Below, piece after piece: positions 9,825-21,715 of a stretch of DNA of 64,000 nt. The notes under the pieces were generated by a model. That model worked only from the letters and a program-made list of their open reading frames with translations, did no database searches and was not told where the DNA came from. The stretch is from Shewanella saliphila (GTDB taxonomy: Bacteria; Pseudomonadota; Gammaproteobacteria; Enterobacterales; Shewanellaceae), in NCBI RefSeq assembly GCF_014648295.1, contig NZ_BMQV01000017.1:16662-80661 (forward strand), written 5' to 3'. Positions within the stretch are counted from its first letter, which is position 1; the number at the start of each line of letters is the position of its first letter. The position numbers and the translations under genes were made by a program.

Positions 9825-12212
9825 TTAATCCCTCAACGATGCGTTGAACTCGGTCTTAAGAGCAGATATTACTGAATCCATAGTTTCGGTAATGTCTTTT
9901 TCTTCAAGTGTACGAGTAGTGTCTTGTAATGTAAGTGCGATGGCGAGGCTCTTTTTGCCAGGCTCAACACCTTTACCTTGGTATACATCGAACAAGTTTA
10001 AGCCAACCAACTGATTTTCGCCAACTTTTCTTATCAAATTCATAACATCAGTGGCAGAAACTGCTTCATCTACTACTAGCGCGATGTCACGACGGTTAGC
10101 AGGAAACTTAGATACAGCTTGGGCTAGCGGCAAACGGGCGTGCAATAATGCATCCAGTTCTAACTCAAAAACAATTGTTTTGCCATTGAGTCCAAAAGGC
10201 TTTTCCAAGCTAGGATGGATAGCGCCGATGTAACCAATGACTCGATTATTTCTTAATATTTCAGCACATTGTCCTGGATGCAGCGCAGGATGAGTTGCCC
10301 CTTTAAAACTAAATTCTGAAGCGGCAACTGTCAAGCCTAGAATCGCTTCTAAATCACCTTTTAAATCAAAGAAGTCGACTGTTTTCGATTCCATTGACCA
10401 ATGTTCTTCGTTTTGCACCCCTGAAATTACCGCACCCAGCATGGCTTGCTGGCGAACACCAGAATCTGCTTGTGCATCAGGAACAAAGCGTAAACCGGTC
10501 TCAAATAATCTTACACGACCCTGTTGACGGCTTTGGTTGTAGCCAACCGCAGTTAATAGCCCTGTGAACATAGACAAACGCATTGCCGACATTTCGATTG
10601 AAATTGGGTTTGGTAACACCATTGCTTCTTGGCCAGGATGCACTAAATTTTGCATTTTAGGGTCAACAAAGCTGTAGGTCACTGCTTCTTGGAAACCGCG
10701 AGCAACAAAAATGCTACGAACACGCTTAAGCGAAATGTCCGCTTCTTTGTGATCAGGCATAGTAAGCGCTGCTTGTGGCGCTGTATTCGGGATGTTGTTG
10801 TAACCGTAAATACGTGCCACTTCTTCGATTAAATCTTCTTCAATCGCCATATCAAAACGGTATGTGGCGGTCGTGACCTGCCATGCATCATTTACCGTTT
10901 CAACGTTAAAGCCTAAACGCTGTAAAATCTCAACAACATCAGTATCAGGAATATGATGACCTAATGTTTTGTCTAACTTGTTACGACGTAAGGTAATCGT
11001 GGCTGCTTTTGGTAAATGTTCAGCTGATACTGCTTCAACCACTTGACCTGCTTCACCACCACAAATATCCAATACAAGACGTGTAGCACGATCCATCACC
11101 TTATGTTGGAGCTCAGGGTCTACGCCACGCTCAAAACGATGTGATGCGTCTGTGTGTAAGCCTAAACGACGTGATTTACCCATAATGGCAAGGGGAGCAA
11201 AAAATGCGCACTCTAATAAGATGTCTTGGGTATTTTCATTCACGCCAGTGCTTTCGCCGCCAAATACACCTGCAAGTGCAACGGCTTGTTTGTCGTCTGC
11301 AATCACTAAAGTGTCGTTTGGCACGGTAATTTCGTTACCGTCAAGCAAGGTTAACTTTTCAACGCCGTCGGCTAAACGGACGTTAATCCCGCAGTTTAAG
11401 GTATTTAAGTCAAACGCATGCATAGGTTGACCAAACTCGATCAACACGTAGTTGGTAATATCGACAATCGGGTCGATTGAACGAATACCACTGCGACGTA
11501 ACTTTTCTTGCATCCATAACGGCGTAGCGGCTTTAACATTGATGTTTTTAACCACTCGGCCTAAATAGCGCGGGCATAAATCTGGCGCAACGACATTGAT
11601 GCTAAATGGCGCATCAATTGTTGCTTCTACGGCTTGCCATGTTGGTTCTGTTACTGCTTGACGGTTTAATACGCCCACTTCGCGCGCAAGACCTGCCATA
11701 CCTAGGCAATCTGCGCGGTTAGCCGTTAAATCAACGTCGATAATGACGTCATCTAATTGCAAAAACTCACGCACATTAACGCCTAATGGTGCATCTTGTG
11801 GCAGCTCAATAATACCATCGCTTTCGATGTCGATACCGAGTTCACCGTATGAGCACAACATCCCCATTGAGGGTTGACCACGTAATTTGGCTTTTTTGAT
11901 TTTAAAATCGCCAGGCAATACTGCACCGACCATAGCCACCGCAACTTTTAAACCTAAACGGCAGTTAGGGGCACCACAGACGATATCAATTAGCTCGTCG
12001 CCACCCACATTGATTTTGGTTACACGTAATTTGTCAGCATCAGGGTGCTGGCCACATTCAACCACTTCGCCAATAATCACGCCGCTAAACTCTGCCGCTA
12101 CTGGGTCTACGCCGTCTACTTCAAGGCCTGCCATGGTGATTTGGTGTGATAATGCGTCACGACTTACAGATGGGTTAACCCACTCACGAAGCCAAGATTC
12201 ACTGAATTTCAT
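9825..12212 (-). CDS. pheT: phenylalanyl-tRNA synthetase beta subunit
   Basis: The beta chain of the alpha2-beta2 PheRS charges tRNA-Phe together with PheS and edits mischarged tyrosine. At 795 aa it matches the bacterial length. Visible domains in order are the EMAP-like tRNA-binding domain (about 40-150), the B3/B4 editing domain (about 210-380, with [10 protein letters not shown]), B5 (about 400-475), the catalytic-like core with the motif [11 protein letters not shown] nearby, and the C-terminal ferredoxin-fold anticodon-binding domain (from about 700, [12 protein letters not shown]). It follows pheS by 15 bases. Confidence 0.98.
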   Translation of the reverse strand: MKFSESWLREWVNPSVSRDALSHQITMAGLEVDGVDPVAAEFSGVIIGEVVECGQHPDADKLRVTKINVGGDELIDIVCGAPNCRLGLKVAVAMVGAVLPGDFKIKKAKLRGQPSMGMLCSYGELGIDIESDGIIELPQDAPLGVNVREFLQLDDVIIDVDLTANRADCLGMAGLAREVGVLNRQAVTEPTWQAVEATIDAPFSINVVAPDLCPRYLGRVVKNINVKAATPLWMQEKLRRSGIRSIDPIVDITNYVLIEFGQPMHAFDLNTLNCGINVRLADGVEKLTLLDGNEITVPNDTLVIADDKQAVALAGVFGGESTGVNENTQDILLECAFFAPLAIMGKSRRLGLHTDASHRFERGVDPELQHKVMDRATRLVLDICGGEAGQVVEAVSAEHLPKAATITLRRNKLDKTLGHHIPDTDVVEILQRLGFNVETVNDAWQVTTATYRFDMAIEEDLIEEVARIYGYNNIPNTAPQAALTMPDHKEADISLKRVRSIFVARGFQEAVTYSFVDPKMQNLVHPGQEAMVLPNPISIEMSAMRLSMFTGLLTAVGYNQSRQQGRVRLFETGLRFVPDAQADSGVRQQAMLGAVISGVQNEEHWSMESKTVDFFDLKGDLEAILGLTVAASEFSFKGATHPALHPGQCAEILRNNRVIGYIGAIHPSLEKPFGLNGKTIVFELELDALLHARLPLAQAVSKFPANRRDIALVVDEAVSATDVMNLIRKVGENQLVGLNLFDVYQGKGVEPGKKSLAIALTLQDTTRTLEEKDITETMDSVISALKTEFNASLRD

Positions 12213-12227
12213 CTAATTATTGCTCCG

Positions 12228-13813
<1,586 letters not shown>

Positions 13814-13836
13814 ATACCGCTTTTTATTAGCGGTAT
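13814..13836 (-). terminator. terminator after the tandem retropepsin-like gene
   Basis: An 8-bp stem (ATACCGCT at 13814-13821 with AGCGGTAT at 13829-13836) is followed on the minus strand by TTTTATTTTATT. Confidence 0.85.
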
Positions 13837-13869
13837 CGTTCAGGTCTGTTATTTGAAGTTTAGCTGGAT

Positions 13870-14757
13870 TTAATGCTCTTGCGACACATCAACAACATAA
13901 TGCCCTTGAAGCCAGTTACGTCCAATCAGCAATTTGTAACCCATTTTTGTGCGGTCTTTTAAGTTAACATCCACTAAATATTCTTTCCTGGGTTCGCCGA
14001 CACTGAGCCTTACCATGTAACGAACTTCAGTGCCCTGAGCATTACGAATAAAAGAAGTGCCACGAATTTTAGTCCGCACATCGACCGTTTCGCCTTTGTC
14101 ATTTTCGGTGGTAAAGGTGATCATTTTACCGACGTTATTGGTCTTATCGTTAAGATCTTCATCATCAATGCGCATGTTGACCGCATGCAATGAGTTTTCT
14201 ACCGCGCCGGTATCAATGCGAGTATTGAATAACAAACCGGTTTGTTTGATGCTAAGTTCTGCCACTGGGCCAATGATCTTTTTTCGAGACACATCGACCA
14301 GATAGCCTTTCTTTAAAAAGTTACGCCCAATGAGAAGTTTGTAGTTCATGTGGCTGCGGTCGCGTAAATTAACATACACATTATGAAGACTATCTGGAAA
14401 GCCGACGTCGAGCTTTACCATATAGCGGGTTTCTCTCCCTTGTGAGTTTCTGACGGTTGAAGTGCTGACAATTTCCGCTTGCATCCGCTGCTTGTCACCT
14501 TGCTCGTTGACAGTGGTGAAGGCGATAGTTTTACCAATGTTTTGTTTCATATTGACAGATTCGCCGCCAATCACTTCAAGGTCGACAGCATGCAGAGAGG
14601 TATTACCGGCACCGGTATCAATACGGGCCTTAAACATTAAGCCTGAATTGGCCACGGTCATGGTTTCAATTTGACTCACTACAATGGCTTGACTATTGGC
14701 AAAAACAGATAATGATAAAACACATAAAACAGCAGAAATAACGACTTTTTTAAACAT
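13870..14757 (-). CDS. secreted tandem retropepsin-like (RimK-associated 'zinc protease', PF05618-type) protein
   Basis: The 295-aa protein has a signal peptide (residues 1 to about 22, ending SVFANSQA) and two copies of the same domain, about 135 residues apart. Each copy has a RIDTGA active-site-like motif (D47 and D182) followed by SLHAV, and ends with YKLLIGRN and a VDVS strand. The family was first labelled ATP-dependent zinc protease but resembles retropepsins. Two fused copies could form within one chain the active site that single-domain relatives make as dimers; this is inference. I chose ATG 14757 over a TTG 18 bases upstream. Substrate is unknown. Confidence 0.8.
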   Translation of the reverse strand: MFKKVVISAVLCVLSLSVFANSQAIVVSQIETMTVANSGLMFKARIDTGAGNTSLHAVDLEVIGGESVNMKQNIGKTIAFTTVNEQGDKQRMQAEIVSTSTVRNSQGRETRYMVKLDVGFPDSLHNVYVNLRDRSHMNYKLLIGRNFLKKGYLVDVSRKKIIGPVAELSIKQTGLLFNTRIDTGAVENSLHAVNMRIDDEDLNDKTNNVGKMITFTTENDKGETVDVRTKIRGTSFIRNAQGTEVRYMVRLSVGEPRKEYLVDVNLKDRTKMGYKLLIGRNWLQGHYVVDVSQEH

Positions 14758-14807
14758 GTTCAATTCCAAAAACAACCACGCCTAAAACAACCAAGCTTAC
14801 TGTGCAG

Positions 14808-15158
14808 TTAAGCTAATAAATGAGCGATTTCTTGATCGAATAAATTTTTAATTAACCCTGAAAACTCAGTAATAAAAATACTTTGTTCAGGCGTGGCCTG
14901 TTGGTTGGCCACTGACGCTAAAATCTCCTCTAAATCGTACACAATCGCGTCGATTTCACGGATCACCATATTACGCTGCGCAAATGACAATTGTGGGTTT
15001 TGACCACACACCATAATAATTTGTGCAGATAATTGCTCTTCAAATAATTCCATTACGGTCTCCGTCGCGGCCGCATTCTGTTCAGGCGCTTCAAACAAGC
15101 CTAAATGTTCAGTTAAATACTGAATTAAATGCATGTATCCGTCTTTATCGGTAACCAT
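14808..15158 (-). CDS. small acidic protein of unknown function (possibly DUF3802)
   Basis: A 116-aa acidic, mostly helical soluble protein without signal peptide or membrane segment. The start at 15158 (MVTDKDGYMHL) is chosen because AAGGTGA stands 5 bases upstream; a longer reading frame runs into the hairpin before it and is unlikely. From memory it resembles a Shewanella/Vibrio family of unknown function (DUF3802), which I cannot confirm here. It lies between yceI and the retropepsin-like gene on the same strand. No function is proposed. Confidence 0.75.
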   Translation of the reverse strand: MVTDKDGYMHLIQYLTEHLGLFEAPEQNAAATETVMELFEEQLSAQIIMVCGQNPQLSFAQRNMVIREIDAIVYDLEEILASVANQQATPEQSIFITEFSGLIKNLFDQEIAHLLA

Positions 15159-15184
15159 TTTTTCACCTTTTTTACGATTATTTA

Positions 15185-15228
15185 ATGGGCAATGGCTTAG
15201 GTTTACATAACCAAAAGCCATTGCCCAT
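15185..15228 (-). terminator. long perfect hairpin after yceI
   Basis: A 14-bp perfect stem (15185-15198 with 15215-15228) has an inner GGTT/AACC pairing (15200-15203 with 15209-15212). On the minus strand it is followed by TTAAATAAT, a weak tail, 26 bases before the next start codon. It may be a partial terminator or an mRNA stability element between yceI and the small unknown gene. Confidence 0.6.
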
Positions 15229-15237
15229 AGTGTTCAA

Positions 15238-15813
15238 TTATTGGGCTAAGGTTAGCACAAACGATACTGGCACCGCTAAGCTGATGCTTGGCAAACCAGC
15301 GATTTCTCTTAACTTTTCAACACCTGTCACTAAATTAAACTCGTCAGCTTGAACCAATAAAGGGGCAAAGCTGCTGACAACTAATTTGTCATCAGATAAT
15401 TTAGCCACAAGCACTTCAACGCTTTTTTGCTGTTTTTTACCATGTAACTCAACAGTGGCATCAATTTTTGTGGTTAAGGTGTCACCGACTTTCATTCCCA
15501 TCAATAACTGAGGATTAATCACGGCATTCACTTTCAACTGCGGAAATTGTGCTATTTCAAACAACACCGTTTGCATGCGGTCGTCACGAATTTTAATGCC
15601 TGTATCAACCGAATTTAAATCTATCGATAACGCAAAAGCTCCCGCTTCGGTCAATGAGCCCGCAACTTGCTTAAAATGGTGCACTTCAGCAATGTCGTTT
15701 TTCTTTACCGAGATAAAGCTAACGCGCGAGTGATCTTGGTTAACCTGCCAATCGCCTGCCATGGCTTGAAAACTTAACAACCCAGCTGCGAACAAAGGTA
15801 ATGCGATTTTCAT
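15238..15813 (-). CDS. YceI-family periplasmic lipocalin-like protein
   Basis: A 191-aa protein with a clear signal peptide (cleavage likely after MAG-preceding AMA, about residue 19) and then the YceI opening WQVNQDHSRVSFISVKK. YceI proteins are beta-barrels that bind isoprenoid-type lipids in the periplasm; the precise ligand here is not known. The pattern of SIDLNSVDTGIKIRDDRM and the PQLKVNA strand is typical. It is monocistronic or read with the small gene after it; a hairpin lies between them. Confidence 0.9.
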   Translation of the reverse strand: MKIALPLFAAGLLSFQAMAGDWQVNQDHSRVSFISVKKNDIAEVHHFKQVAGSLTEAGAFALSIDLNSVDTGIKIRDDRMQTVLFEIAQFPQLKVNAVINPQLLMGMKVGDTLTTKIDATVELHGKKQQKSVEVLVAKLSDDKLVVSSFAPLLVQADEFNLVTGVEKLREIAGLPSISLAVPVSFVLTLAQ

Positions 15814-15900
15814 TGTTGACTCCTTTTAATTAAAATTAACACGTTATGAAACAATACAACTTGAGTATAGATAAGTCTTTTATCAATTAGGTAAAAACCG

Positions 15901-16356
15901 TTATTTTACTTTCGCGAGCCATTTATCTAATGCCTGCGCAAACGCGTGCTTGTCTGCCTGAGAAAAACTATTAGGGCCACCGGTGTGAACCCCACTGCTG
16001 CGCATTTCTTCCATAAAATCGCGCATGGTCAAGGTTTGTTTGATGTTTTCTGTGGTGTACACAGTCCCTCTTGGGTTTAACACCAACGCGCCTTTTTCAA
16101 CGGCCTCTGCCGCCAATGGAATATCGGCAGTAATAACCAAATCACCCGAGTCCACTTGCTCAACGATATAATTGTCGGCTTCATCAAAGCCCGAGCTCAC
16201 TCTAATCATCGAAATCAACGGAGAAATCGGCACTTTAATCAATTGATTAGCCACCAATACTAATTGAATCGACTTACGTTCTGAGGCACGAAACAACATG
16301 TCTTTTACGGCATTTGGGCAGGCATCAGCATCGACCCAAATTTTATTGCTTATCAC
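15901..16356 (-). CDS. YaiI/YqxD-family (DUF188, PIN-like) protein
   Basis: A 151-aa protein that opens [16 protein letters not shown] and contains [21 protein letters not shown] and LNPRGTVYT, the conserved acidic motifs of the YaiI/YqxD family, thought to have a PIN-nuclease-like fold. Its function is not established. I choose GTG 16356 as start: GGGAG lies about 10 bases upstream and the conserved sequence begins soon after. It follows pdxH by 29 bases on the same strand. Confidence 0.88.
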   Translation of the reverse strand: MISNKIWVDADACPNAVKDMLFRASERKSIQLVLVANQLIKVPISPLISMIRVSSGFDEADNYIVEQVDSGDLVITADIPLAAEAVEKGALVLNPRGTVYTTENIKQTLTMRDFMEEMRSSGVHTGGPNSFSQADKHAFAQALDKWLAKVK

Positions 16357-16385
16357 GCGATATTGCTCCCATTTATTAACACAGA

Positions 16386-17024
16386 TTAAGGTGCTAAACG
16401 ATCTATTTGCCAATCGCTATCCGTTTTACTGTACATAAATCTGTCATGCAGGCGATGTTCACCACCTTGCCAAAATTCAATACTGCTTGGACGCACTAAA
16501 TAACCGCCCCAAAATTTAGGTAAAGGCACTTCGCCTTGAGCATATTTAGCCTTCATTTCAGCAAACTTACCTTCTAACGCTTGGCGCGCTGAAATTTTAC
16601 TCGACTGTTTTGATACCCATGCAGCGATTTGGCTATCTTTAGGTCGGCTCATAAAGTATTTAGCCACATCTAACATCGATAGAGGTTCAGCCTCACCGAT
16701 GACGGCAACTTGACGCTCTAATGGATGCCAGGGAAACAACAAACTGATTTTGTTATTCACACCAATTTGCTTGGCTTTGCGGCTTTCAAGGTTGGTAAAA
16801 AACACAAAGCCGTTATCGTCAAAACGCTTGAGCAACACAATGCGCTGAAAAGGCTGCCCTTGCTCATCAACCGTTGCGACACACATAGCCGTTGGATCGG
16901 TTAGTTGCGCATCTTTAGCTTGCTGCATCCATTTTTCAAATAAATCCATTGGATTAGCAGGTAAATCACCACGTCTTAAGCCACCTTGGGTGTACTCTCG
17001 GCGAATATCACTTAAATCACTCAT
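16386..17024 (-). CDS. pdxH: pyridoxamine 5'-phosphate oxidase
   Basis: PdxH is an FMN enzyme that oxidises pyridoxamine or pyridoxine 5'-phosphate to pyridoxal 5'-phosphate. The 212-aa protein starts [11 protein letters not shown] at 17024, with AAGGAAG 6 bases upstream. FMN and substrate motifs are present: [25 protein letters not shown] and the C-terminal [16 protein letters not shown] with ending DRLAP. It supplies PLP, which the nearby SpeA and other enzymes use, though that link is general. Confidence 0.97.
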   Translation of the reverse strand: MSDLSDIRREYTQGGLRRGDLPANPMDLFEKWMQQAKDAQLTDPTAMCVATVDEQGQPFQRIVLLKRFDDNGFVFFTNLESRKAKQIGVNNKISLLFPWHPLERQVAVIGEAEPLSMLDVAKYFMSRPKDSQIAAWVSKQSSKISARQALEGKFAEMKAKYAQGEVPLPKFWGGYLVRPSSIEFWQGGEHRLHDRFMYSKTDSDWQIDRLAP

Positions 17025-17074
17025 TGCGCTTCCTTGTTTATGCTTACTCACACTATTTTACGCTGAGCATACAC

Positions 17075-17103
17075 AAAAAAGCCAACGCCTAAACGTTGGC
17101 TTT
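17075..17103 (-). terminator. terminator between speD and pdxH
   Basis: A 10-bp stem (17078-17087 with 17094-17103, loop of 6) is followed on the minus strand by a run of six T residues. It should end transcripts from the AdoMet decarboxylase gene. Confidence 0.9.
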
Positions 17104-17198
17104 ATCATTTAAAAGGTTATATCAACGACTTTTTTATTAAGGCTTTACCTGCGACTCAAAGGTGTAACATTTTAAGGTATCAAATTGTACCTGAGCAG

Positions 17199-18128
17199 TT
17201 ACATAAATTCTGGGCTCAGTACTTCTGAGTCAAGCTGCTGAAAATGGCCAAAGTGGACATGATAATCTGGCTCAATCGGGTAGGAACAATGGGCTAGGCA
17301 TATATTTTTAGGCTTAGCTGATGCAATCACTGGTGCATTAAATCCGATAGTGTCCCAACTAATTGGCTGTAATAAAGCTAATAATTGCGAAGCAATGGGA
17401 TTGTCAGGTGAGTTAACATCGACATTGGTTTCAACACTGACATAAGAGCTCTGCTCTTGCGGGGTAATGTGAATGGTAAAATAGTGCTCATCTTTTATGC
17501 CGTTAACTGAAAACCCTAACGGAGTAAACAAGTGGGCATCGTAGTCAAACCCCTCAAACAATTTGCTTAAGCCTAATAATGCGCAAATTTGCTCTACTGT
17601 TTGTTCAGTTGAGGTTAAATACTCGGCGACTGGCCCGCTAATGTGGTACATCAATAGTTCGCTGGTGTTATCTTGCACGGTTAATAAGTAAGGTGTGTCA
17701 CTGGTAAAAATAAAATGATGATGACTGTCTAAGTGACCAATTCGACACGCTGTACCGGGTATATATTGACGCAAGCGGGCAATGTCATCGGCAAACGTTG
17801 AGACTTGCAAATGCGCTAAATATTCATTTTTACGTTGATAACTCACAAACGCCACGTGGTCGACACCGATATGTTCGAGCATGGCCAATAAGCTGTCTAT
17901 CAAGGTCGACAAACCGCACGTTAGCATGACGATGCGGTTATCCCAGACAAACAAACTCGACTCGCTTAATAAATACGCATCGCAATGTTGATTATGAATA
18001 ACCGAGATAATATCCGCTTTGGCGAGGCTGACTATTTGAGTCCAAAAATCAGAACCAAGTGCACGCAATGAACCATGAGTCGATGCGGTTATAAGCTCAA
18101 TTTTTTTTTCGGAACCTTCAAAAAACAT
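17199..18128 (-). CDS. speD: S-adenosylmethionine decarboxylase, eukaryotic (class 2) type
   Basis: AdoMetDC makes decarboxylated SAM, the aminopropyl donor for spermidine. The 309-aa proenzyme resembles the human/plant type, not the 264-aa E. coli SpeD. It has the FFEGSE opening (F3-E7), the self-processing site LSESS with predicted cleavage between E56 and S57, a cysteine at 71 matching the human proton donor C82, and GFSVNGIK...YFTIHITP...SYVSVETN, with S207 and H220 matching the human processing residues S229 and H243. It lies downstream of speA, separated by a terminator. No spermidine synthase gene is in the window. Confidence 0.93.
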   Translation of the reverse strand: MFFEGSEKKIELITASTHGSLRALGSDFWTQIVSLAKADIISVIHNQHCDAYLLSESSLFVWDNRIVMLTCGLSTLIDSLLAMLEHIGVDHVAFVSYQRKNEYLAHLQVSTFADDIARLRQYIPGTACRIGHLDSHHHFIFTSDTPYLLTVQDNTSELLMYHISGPVAEYLTSTEQTVEQICALLGLSKLFEGFDYDAHLFTPLGFSVNGIKDEHYFTIHITPQEQSSYVSVETNVDVNSPDNPIASQLLALLQPISWDTIGFNAPVIASAKPKNICLAHCSYPIEPDYHVHFGHFQQLDSEVLSPEFM

Positions 18129-18189
18129 CAGTGTGGTTAACCCTCAAACAACGTTATATCGTTCATATCATAAAGTAAGCCTTAGCAAT

Positions 18190-18224
18190 AAATAAAGGCT
18201 TAGTTATTATACATAACTAAGCCT
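18190..18224 (-). terminator. terminator after speA
   Basis: A 12-bp perfect stem (18196-18207 with 18213-18224, loop of 5) is followed on the minus strand by TTATTTATTG. Confidence 0.8.
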
Positions 18225-18256
18225 CTCATCTGTCGCTGTTTATTTTACGCTTACCT

Positions 18257-20167
18257 TTAGAAATCTTCTAAGTAAGTGTAACCGTCAAGGCCGACTTGTA
18301 ACTCTTCTAAAATACTGGCGCGTTCATCCTCAACAATATGTTGAGTCACTAGTTCTTCAAAAGTGCGCATGAACTCTTCAGCGTCTAAGTTAACATAACG
18401 TAATACGTCTGCAACAGTATCGCCTTGTAACACTGACTCAATATTTGCCGCGCCGTCTTGATCAAGACGAACAACGGCTGAGTTAGTGTCACCGAATAAG
18501 TTATGCATATCACCCAGGATTTCCTGGTACGCACCGACCATGAAGAAGCCGATTAGATATGGGCTTTCTGCGCTCCATGCTGGCACAGGTAGTGTGGTTT
18601 CAATACCTTGACCATCTACGTATTGGTCAACAATACCGTCTGAGTCACAGGTAATATCAAGCATGACAGCACGGCGCTCTGGTGCTTTATCTAAACCCGA
18701 TAACGGCAACACAGGGAACACCTGGTCAATACCCCAGGCATCAGGTAATGACTGGAACAATGAAAAGTTAACAAAGAACTTATCAGCTAGTTTTTCGTTC
18801 AATTCGTCAATAATTGGACGATGATAGCGGTTATTATTGCTCAGTAAGCCTTTCACTTCGTGACAAACACGTAAGTGAGCTTGTTCAGCCCAAGCACGGT
18901 GTGCCAAGCTAAATTGACCTACCGCAAATAAAGAATGCGCTTCAGCGATATCGCTTTGGGTATCGTGATAAATTTCAATAATGGCACGTTGGTCGTGTCC
19001 GCCACTGATTTCTTCCCACGACTGCCACATGTTATGCAACAGTTGCGGCGCATCGTCCGCTGGTGCTTCAATCACTTCAGGCATGTACGCTTCAGTGCCA
19101 ATAACATCGGTAATCAATACCGCGTGATGTGCAGTTAAATGACGACCAGATTCCGAAATAATACGTGGCATTGGCTGCTCGTATTCATTACATAAATCGG
19201 TTAACACATTAACGATATTGTTAGCATACTCATTTAAACCATAGTTCATTGAGTTATTGCTTTGACTACGAGTGCCATCATAATCGACCGCTAAACCACC
19301 GCCAACGTCAAAACATTCAATTTTAGCGCCGAGTTGGCGTAGCTCACAGTAAAAACGCCCTGCCTCACCCACACCCTGGCGAATATCGCGAATGTTGGCA
19401 ATTTGTGAGCCTAAATGAAAGTGCAATAACTGTAATGACTCAAGCATGTTAGCTTGTTGTAATTGCTCAACCACTTTTAATACTTGGGCAGCAGACAAAC
19501 CAAATTTAGACTTTTCGCCACCACTTGCTTGCCATTTACCTTTGCCTTGGAAAGCTAAACGTACCCGTAAACCTAAACGAGGTGTCACGCCAAGTTTCTC
19601 AGCTTCTGCCAATACCATTTTAAGCTCAGACATCTTTTCAAGTACGATGTAAACTTTATGGCCTAACTTCTCGCCGATTAAGGCTAAGCGCACGTATTCT
19701 TTGTCTTTATAACCATTACACACGATCACAGAACTGGCTTTTTGAGCCATGGCTAATACTGCCATTAATTCTGGCTTACTGCCCGCTTCAAGGCCTAATT
19801 GCGGTACTTCTTTGGATTTTTGGCTCGCCAAAATCTCTTCAACAACGGTTTGTTGTTGGTTAACTTTAATCGGATAAACTAACAAATAATCATTTTGATA
19901 TTCGTATTTAGTAATCGCATCATTAAAGGCTTCACATAAACTTTCCACTCTGTGGTGTAAAATCTGTGGGAAACGAACCAGTACCGGTAACGAAACGCCC
20001 GCTTTAACCATATCTCTAGCCAATTCATTTAAACCGACTTTATGATCAGGGTTTTGTGGATCGGGTGACACTGTGACTTCGCCATCTTCACGAATACCGT
20101 AAAAGCCTTGGCTCCAGTGAGTCACGTTATAACCCGCGCGAGCATCTTCGATAGACCAATCAGACAT
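18257..20167 (-). CDS. speA: biosynthetic arginine decarboxylase
   Basis: SpeA converts arginine to agmatine, the first step of the agmatine route to putrescine. The 636-aa protein matches the E. coli biosynthetic enzyme in length. It belongs to the alanine-racemase-like fold-III PLP enzymes, with the Schiff-base lysine K101 in YPIKVNQQ, the HLGSQI motif and [15 protein letters not shown] take ATG 20167 ([15 protein letters not shown]) with GGAAAA upstream rather than an ATG 24 bases earlier. The next gene on the strand is the AdoMet decarboxylase, so both are polyamine genes. Confidence 0.97.
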   Translation of the reverse strand: MSDWSIEDARAGYNVTHWSQGFYGIREDGEVTVSPDPQNPDHKVGLNELARDMVKAGVSLPVLVRFPQILHHRVESLCEAFNDAITKYEYQNDYLLVYPIKVNQQQTVVEEILASQKSKEVPQLGLEAGSKPELMAVLAMAQKASSVIVCNGYKDKEYVRLALIGEKLGHKVYIVLEKMSELKMVLAEAEKLGVTPRLGLRVRLAFQGKGKWQASGGEKSKFGLSAAQVLKVVEQLQQANMLESLQLLHFHLGSQIANIRDIRQGVGEAGRFYCELRQLGAKIECFDVGGGLAVDYDGTRSQSNNSMNYGLNEYANNIVNVLTDLCNEYEQPMPRIISESGRHLTAHHAVLITDVIGTEAYMPEVIEAPADDAPQLLHNMWQSWEEISGGHDQRAIIEIYHDTQSDIAEAHSLFAVGQFSLAHRAWAEQAHLRVCHEVKGLLSNNNRYHRPIIDELNEKLADKFFVNFSLFQSLPDAWGIDQVFPVLPLSGLDKAPERRAVMLDITCDSDGIVDQYVDGQGIETTLPVPAWSAESPYLIGFFMVGAYQEILGDMHNLFGDTNSAVVRLDQDGAANIESVLQGDTVADVLRYVNLDAEEFMRTFEELVTQHIVEDERASILEELQVGLDGYTYLEDF

Positions 20168-20191
20168 AATTATTTTCCGTATTTGTATCAA

Positions 20192-20763
20192 AGTTAAGCA
20201 GCACTTTTTATGAGACTGCTTGTTAACATCCAGATAACGACTTAGCGCTATCGCTGGTATAAGTTGCCATGTTTTGTGCTATTGGCACGTATTCATTGGC
20301 GTTGTATTCTGACGCATTAAGCTCTCTGAAGGGTTAAGTTTAATGCTCACAACCATCAGATTTTATAGAAGCAACACCACTTGTTAGCCTGATGGTGCTT
20401 TAACTAAAGGCATAACACATCTTAGTCACACATCTGCATGGCTTGCAAATATTGCCGGTCCAACATCACTCAATTTTTGTCACAAGTGTTTTACTGCTTA
20501 AAGCAAAAATAAGATCACTTTATCAAGGTTAAACCGACTTGCTAAAATCGGCGCAATTAAAACCTGCAATGCAGTGTAATGCAAGTAAATTACCCATTAA
20601 TTACAGCAAAAAACCTGATTTTTTACCCTCAGCCAAGTTCAATAACGCACTGAGCGAATAAATCAATTTCAACTCACGGTAAATGACACAACTTAGTGTT
20701 GATTTACGTGTATAATTAACCGATTGAAAACACCTTTTCATTTTTTATTAAGTAGAGTCATTC
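20192..20763. other. intergenic region between speA and cvfB
   Basis: About 570 bases without a convincing gene separate two divergent genes and should hold both promoters. A good TATAAT stands at 20711-20716, about 48 bases before cvfB, but I see no matching -35 at normal spacing. Nothing else is recognised. Confidence 0.5.
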
Positions 20764-21597
20764 ATGATACAAATCGGTAAACGTTATTCATTAGAAGTGG
20801 TTAAGCAAGTGAACTTTGGAGTTTACTTAAATGCTCAAGAGCTAGGACAGGTCTTACTTCCTAATAAATTTGTCCCTACCGGTTGTAATGTCGGTGATAT
20901 GGTCGATGTGTTTCTTTATCTCGACTCTGAAGACATTGTGATTGCAACTACCCAAAAAGCTCTGGCGCAAGTGGGCGAGTTTGCTTACCTAAAAGTAGTG
21001 GCCACCGGCCCATACGGCGCATTTTTAGACTGGGGCTTAGACAAAGATTTACTGCTGCCTTTTGGTGAACAACACAAACCCGCAGAAGAAGGCCGTTCTT
21101 ATTTAGTTTATGTCCATGCAAACCATGCCGATGAACGCATTATGGCGTCATCTAAAGTGGATAAATTTGTCGACAAAACTGAAGCTCACTACACCCCTGG
21201 CGAACAAGTTAACTTAATCATCGGTGGAACCACCGATTTAGGTTACAAAGCCATTATTAACAACGCACATTGGGGTGTTATTTACACTAATGAAGTTTTC
21301 CAAAAGCTTCGCTTTGGCCAAAAGTTAACCGGGTTTATTAAAACCATGCGCAGTGATGGCAAAATTGATTTGGTTTTACAAAAAAGCGGCAAAGAAGATT
21401 TAGACAAAAACGCTCGCCTCATTATCAACAAGCTGCGAAGCGCTGACGGTTTTTTACCTTTGCATGATAAAACCGATGCCGACATCATTTATGACCAATT
21501 GGGCATGAGCAAAAAAGCCTTTAAAAAATCAATTGGCGGTTTATTTAAAGCAGGTGACATCAGTATCGACAGCGATGGTATTCGTCTAACCATGTAA
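20764..21597 (+). CDS. CvfB-family S1-type RNA-binding protein
   Basis: The 277-aa protein matches the CvfB/YitL family: several S1-like OB-fold domains in a row (about 1-65, 66-135, 145-215) and a C-terminal winged-helix-like part (HDKTDADIIYDQLGMSKKAFKKSIGGLFKAG split here by position, about 230-270). Staphylococcal CvfB affects virulence gene expression and binds RNA; the role in this group is unknown. It stands alone, followed by a hairpin. Confidence 0.9.
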   Translation: MIQIGKRYSLEVVKQVNFGVYLNAQELGQVLLPNKFVPTGCNVGDMVDVFLYLDSEDIVIATTQKALAQVGEFAYLKVVATGPYGAFLDWGLDKDLLLPFGEQHKPAEEGRSYLVYVHANHADERIMASSKVDKFVDKTEAHYTPGEQVNLIIGGTTDLGYKAIINNAHWGVIYTNEVFQKLRFGQKLTGFIKTMRSDGKIDLVLQKSGKEDLDKNARLIINKLRSADGFLPLHDKTDADIIYDQLGMSKKAFKKSIGGLFKAGDISIDSDGIRLTM

Positions 21598-21617
21598 ATC
21601 GATATCGTCACATAAAC

Positions 21618-21653
21618 ATGATGAGTGGGTCTTTAGCCACTCATCATATTATT
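21618..21653 (+). terminator. hairpin after cvfB
   Basis: An 11-bp perfect stem (21618-21628 with 21637-21647) is followed by ATTATTT, a weak T-rich tail. Confidence 0.7.
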
Positions 21654-21715
21654 TATCCTTCAGCCTACGCAAAAATAACAACAAGTATTACATCGATTTT
21701 TTATAAGGACAGTGT

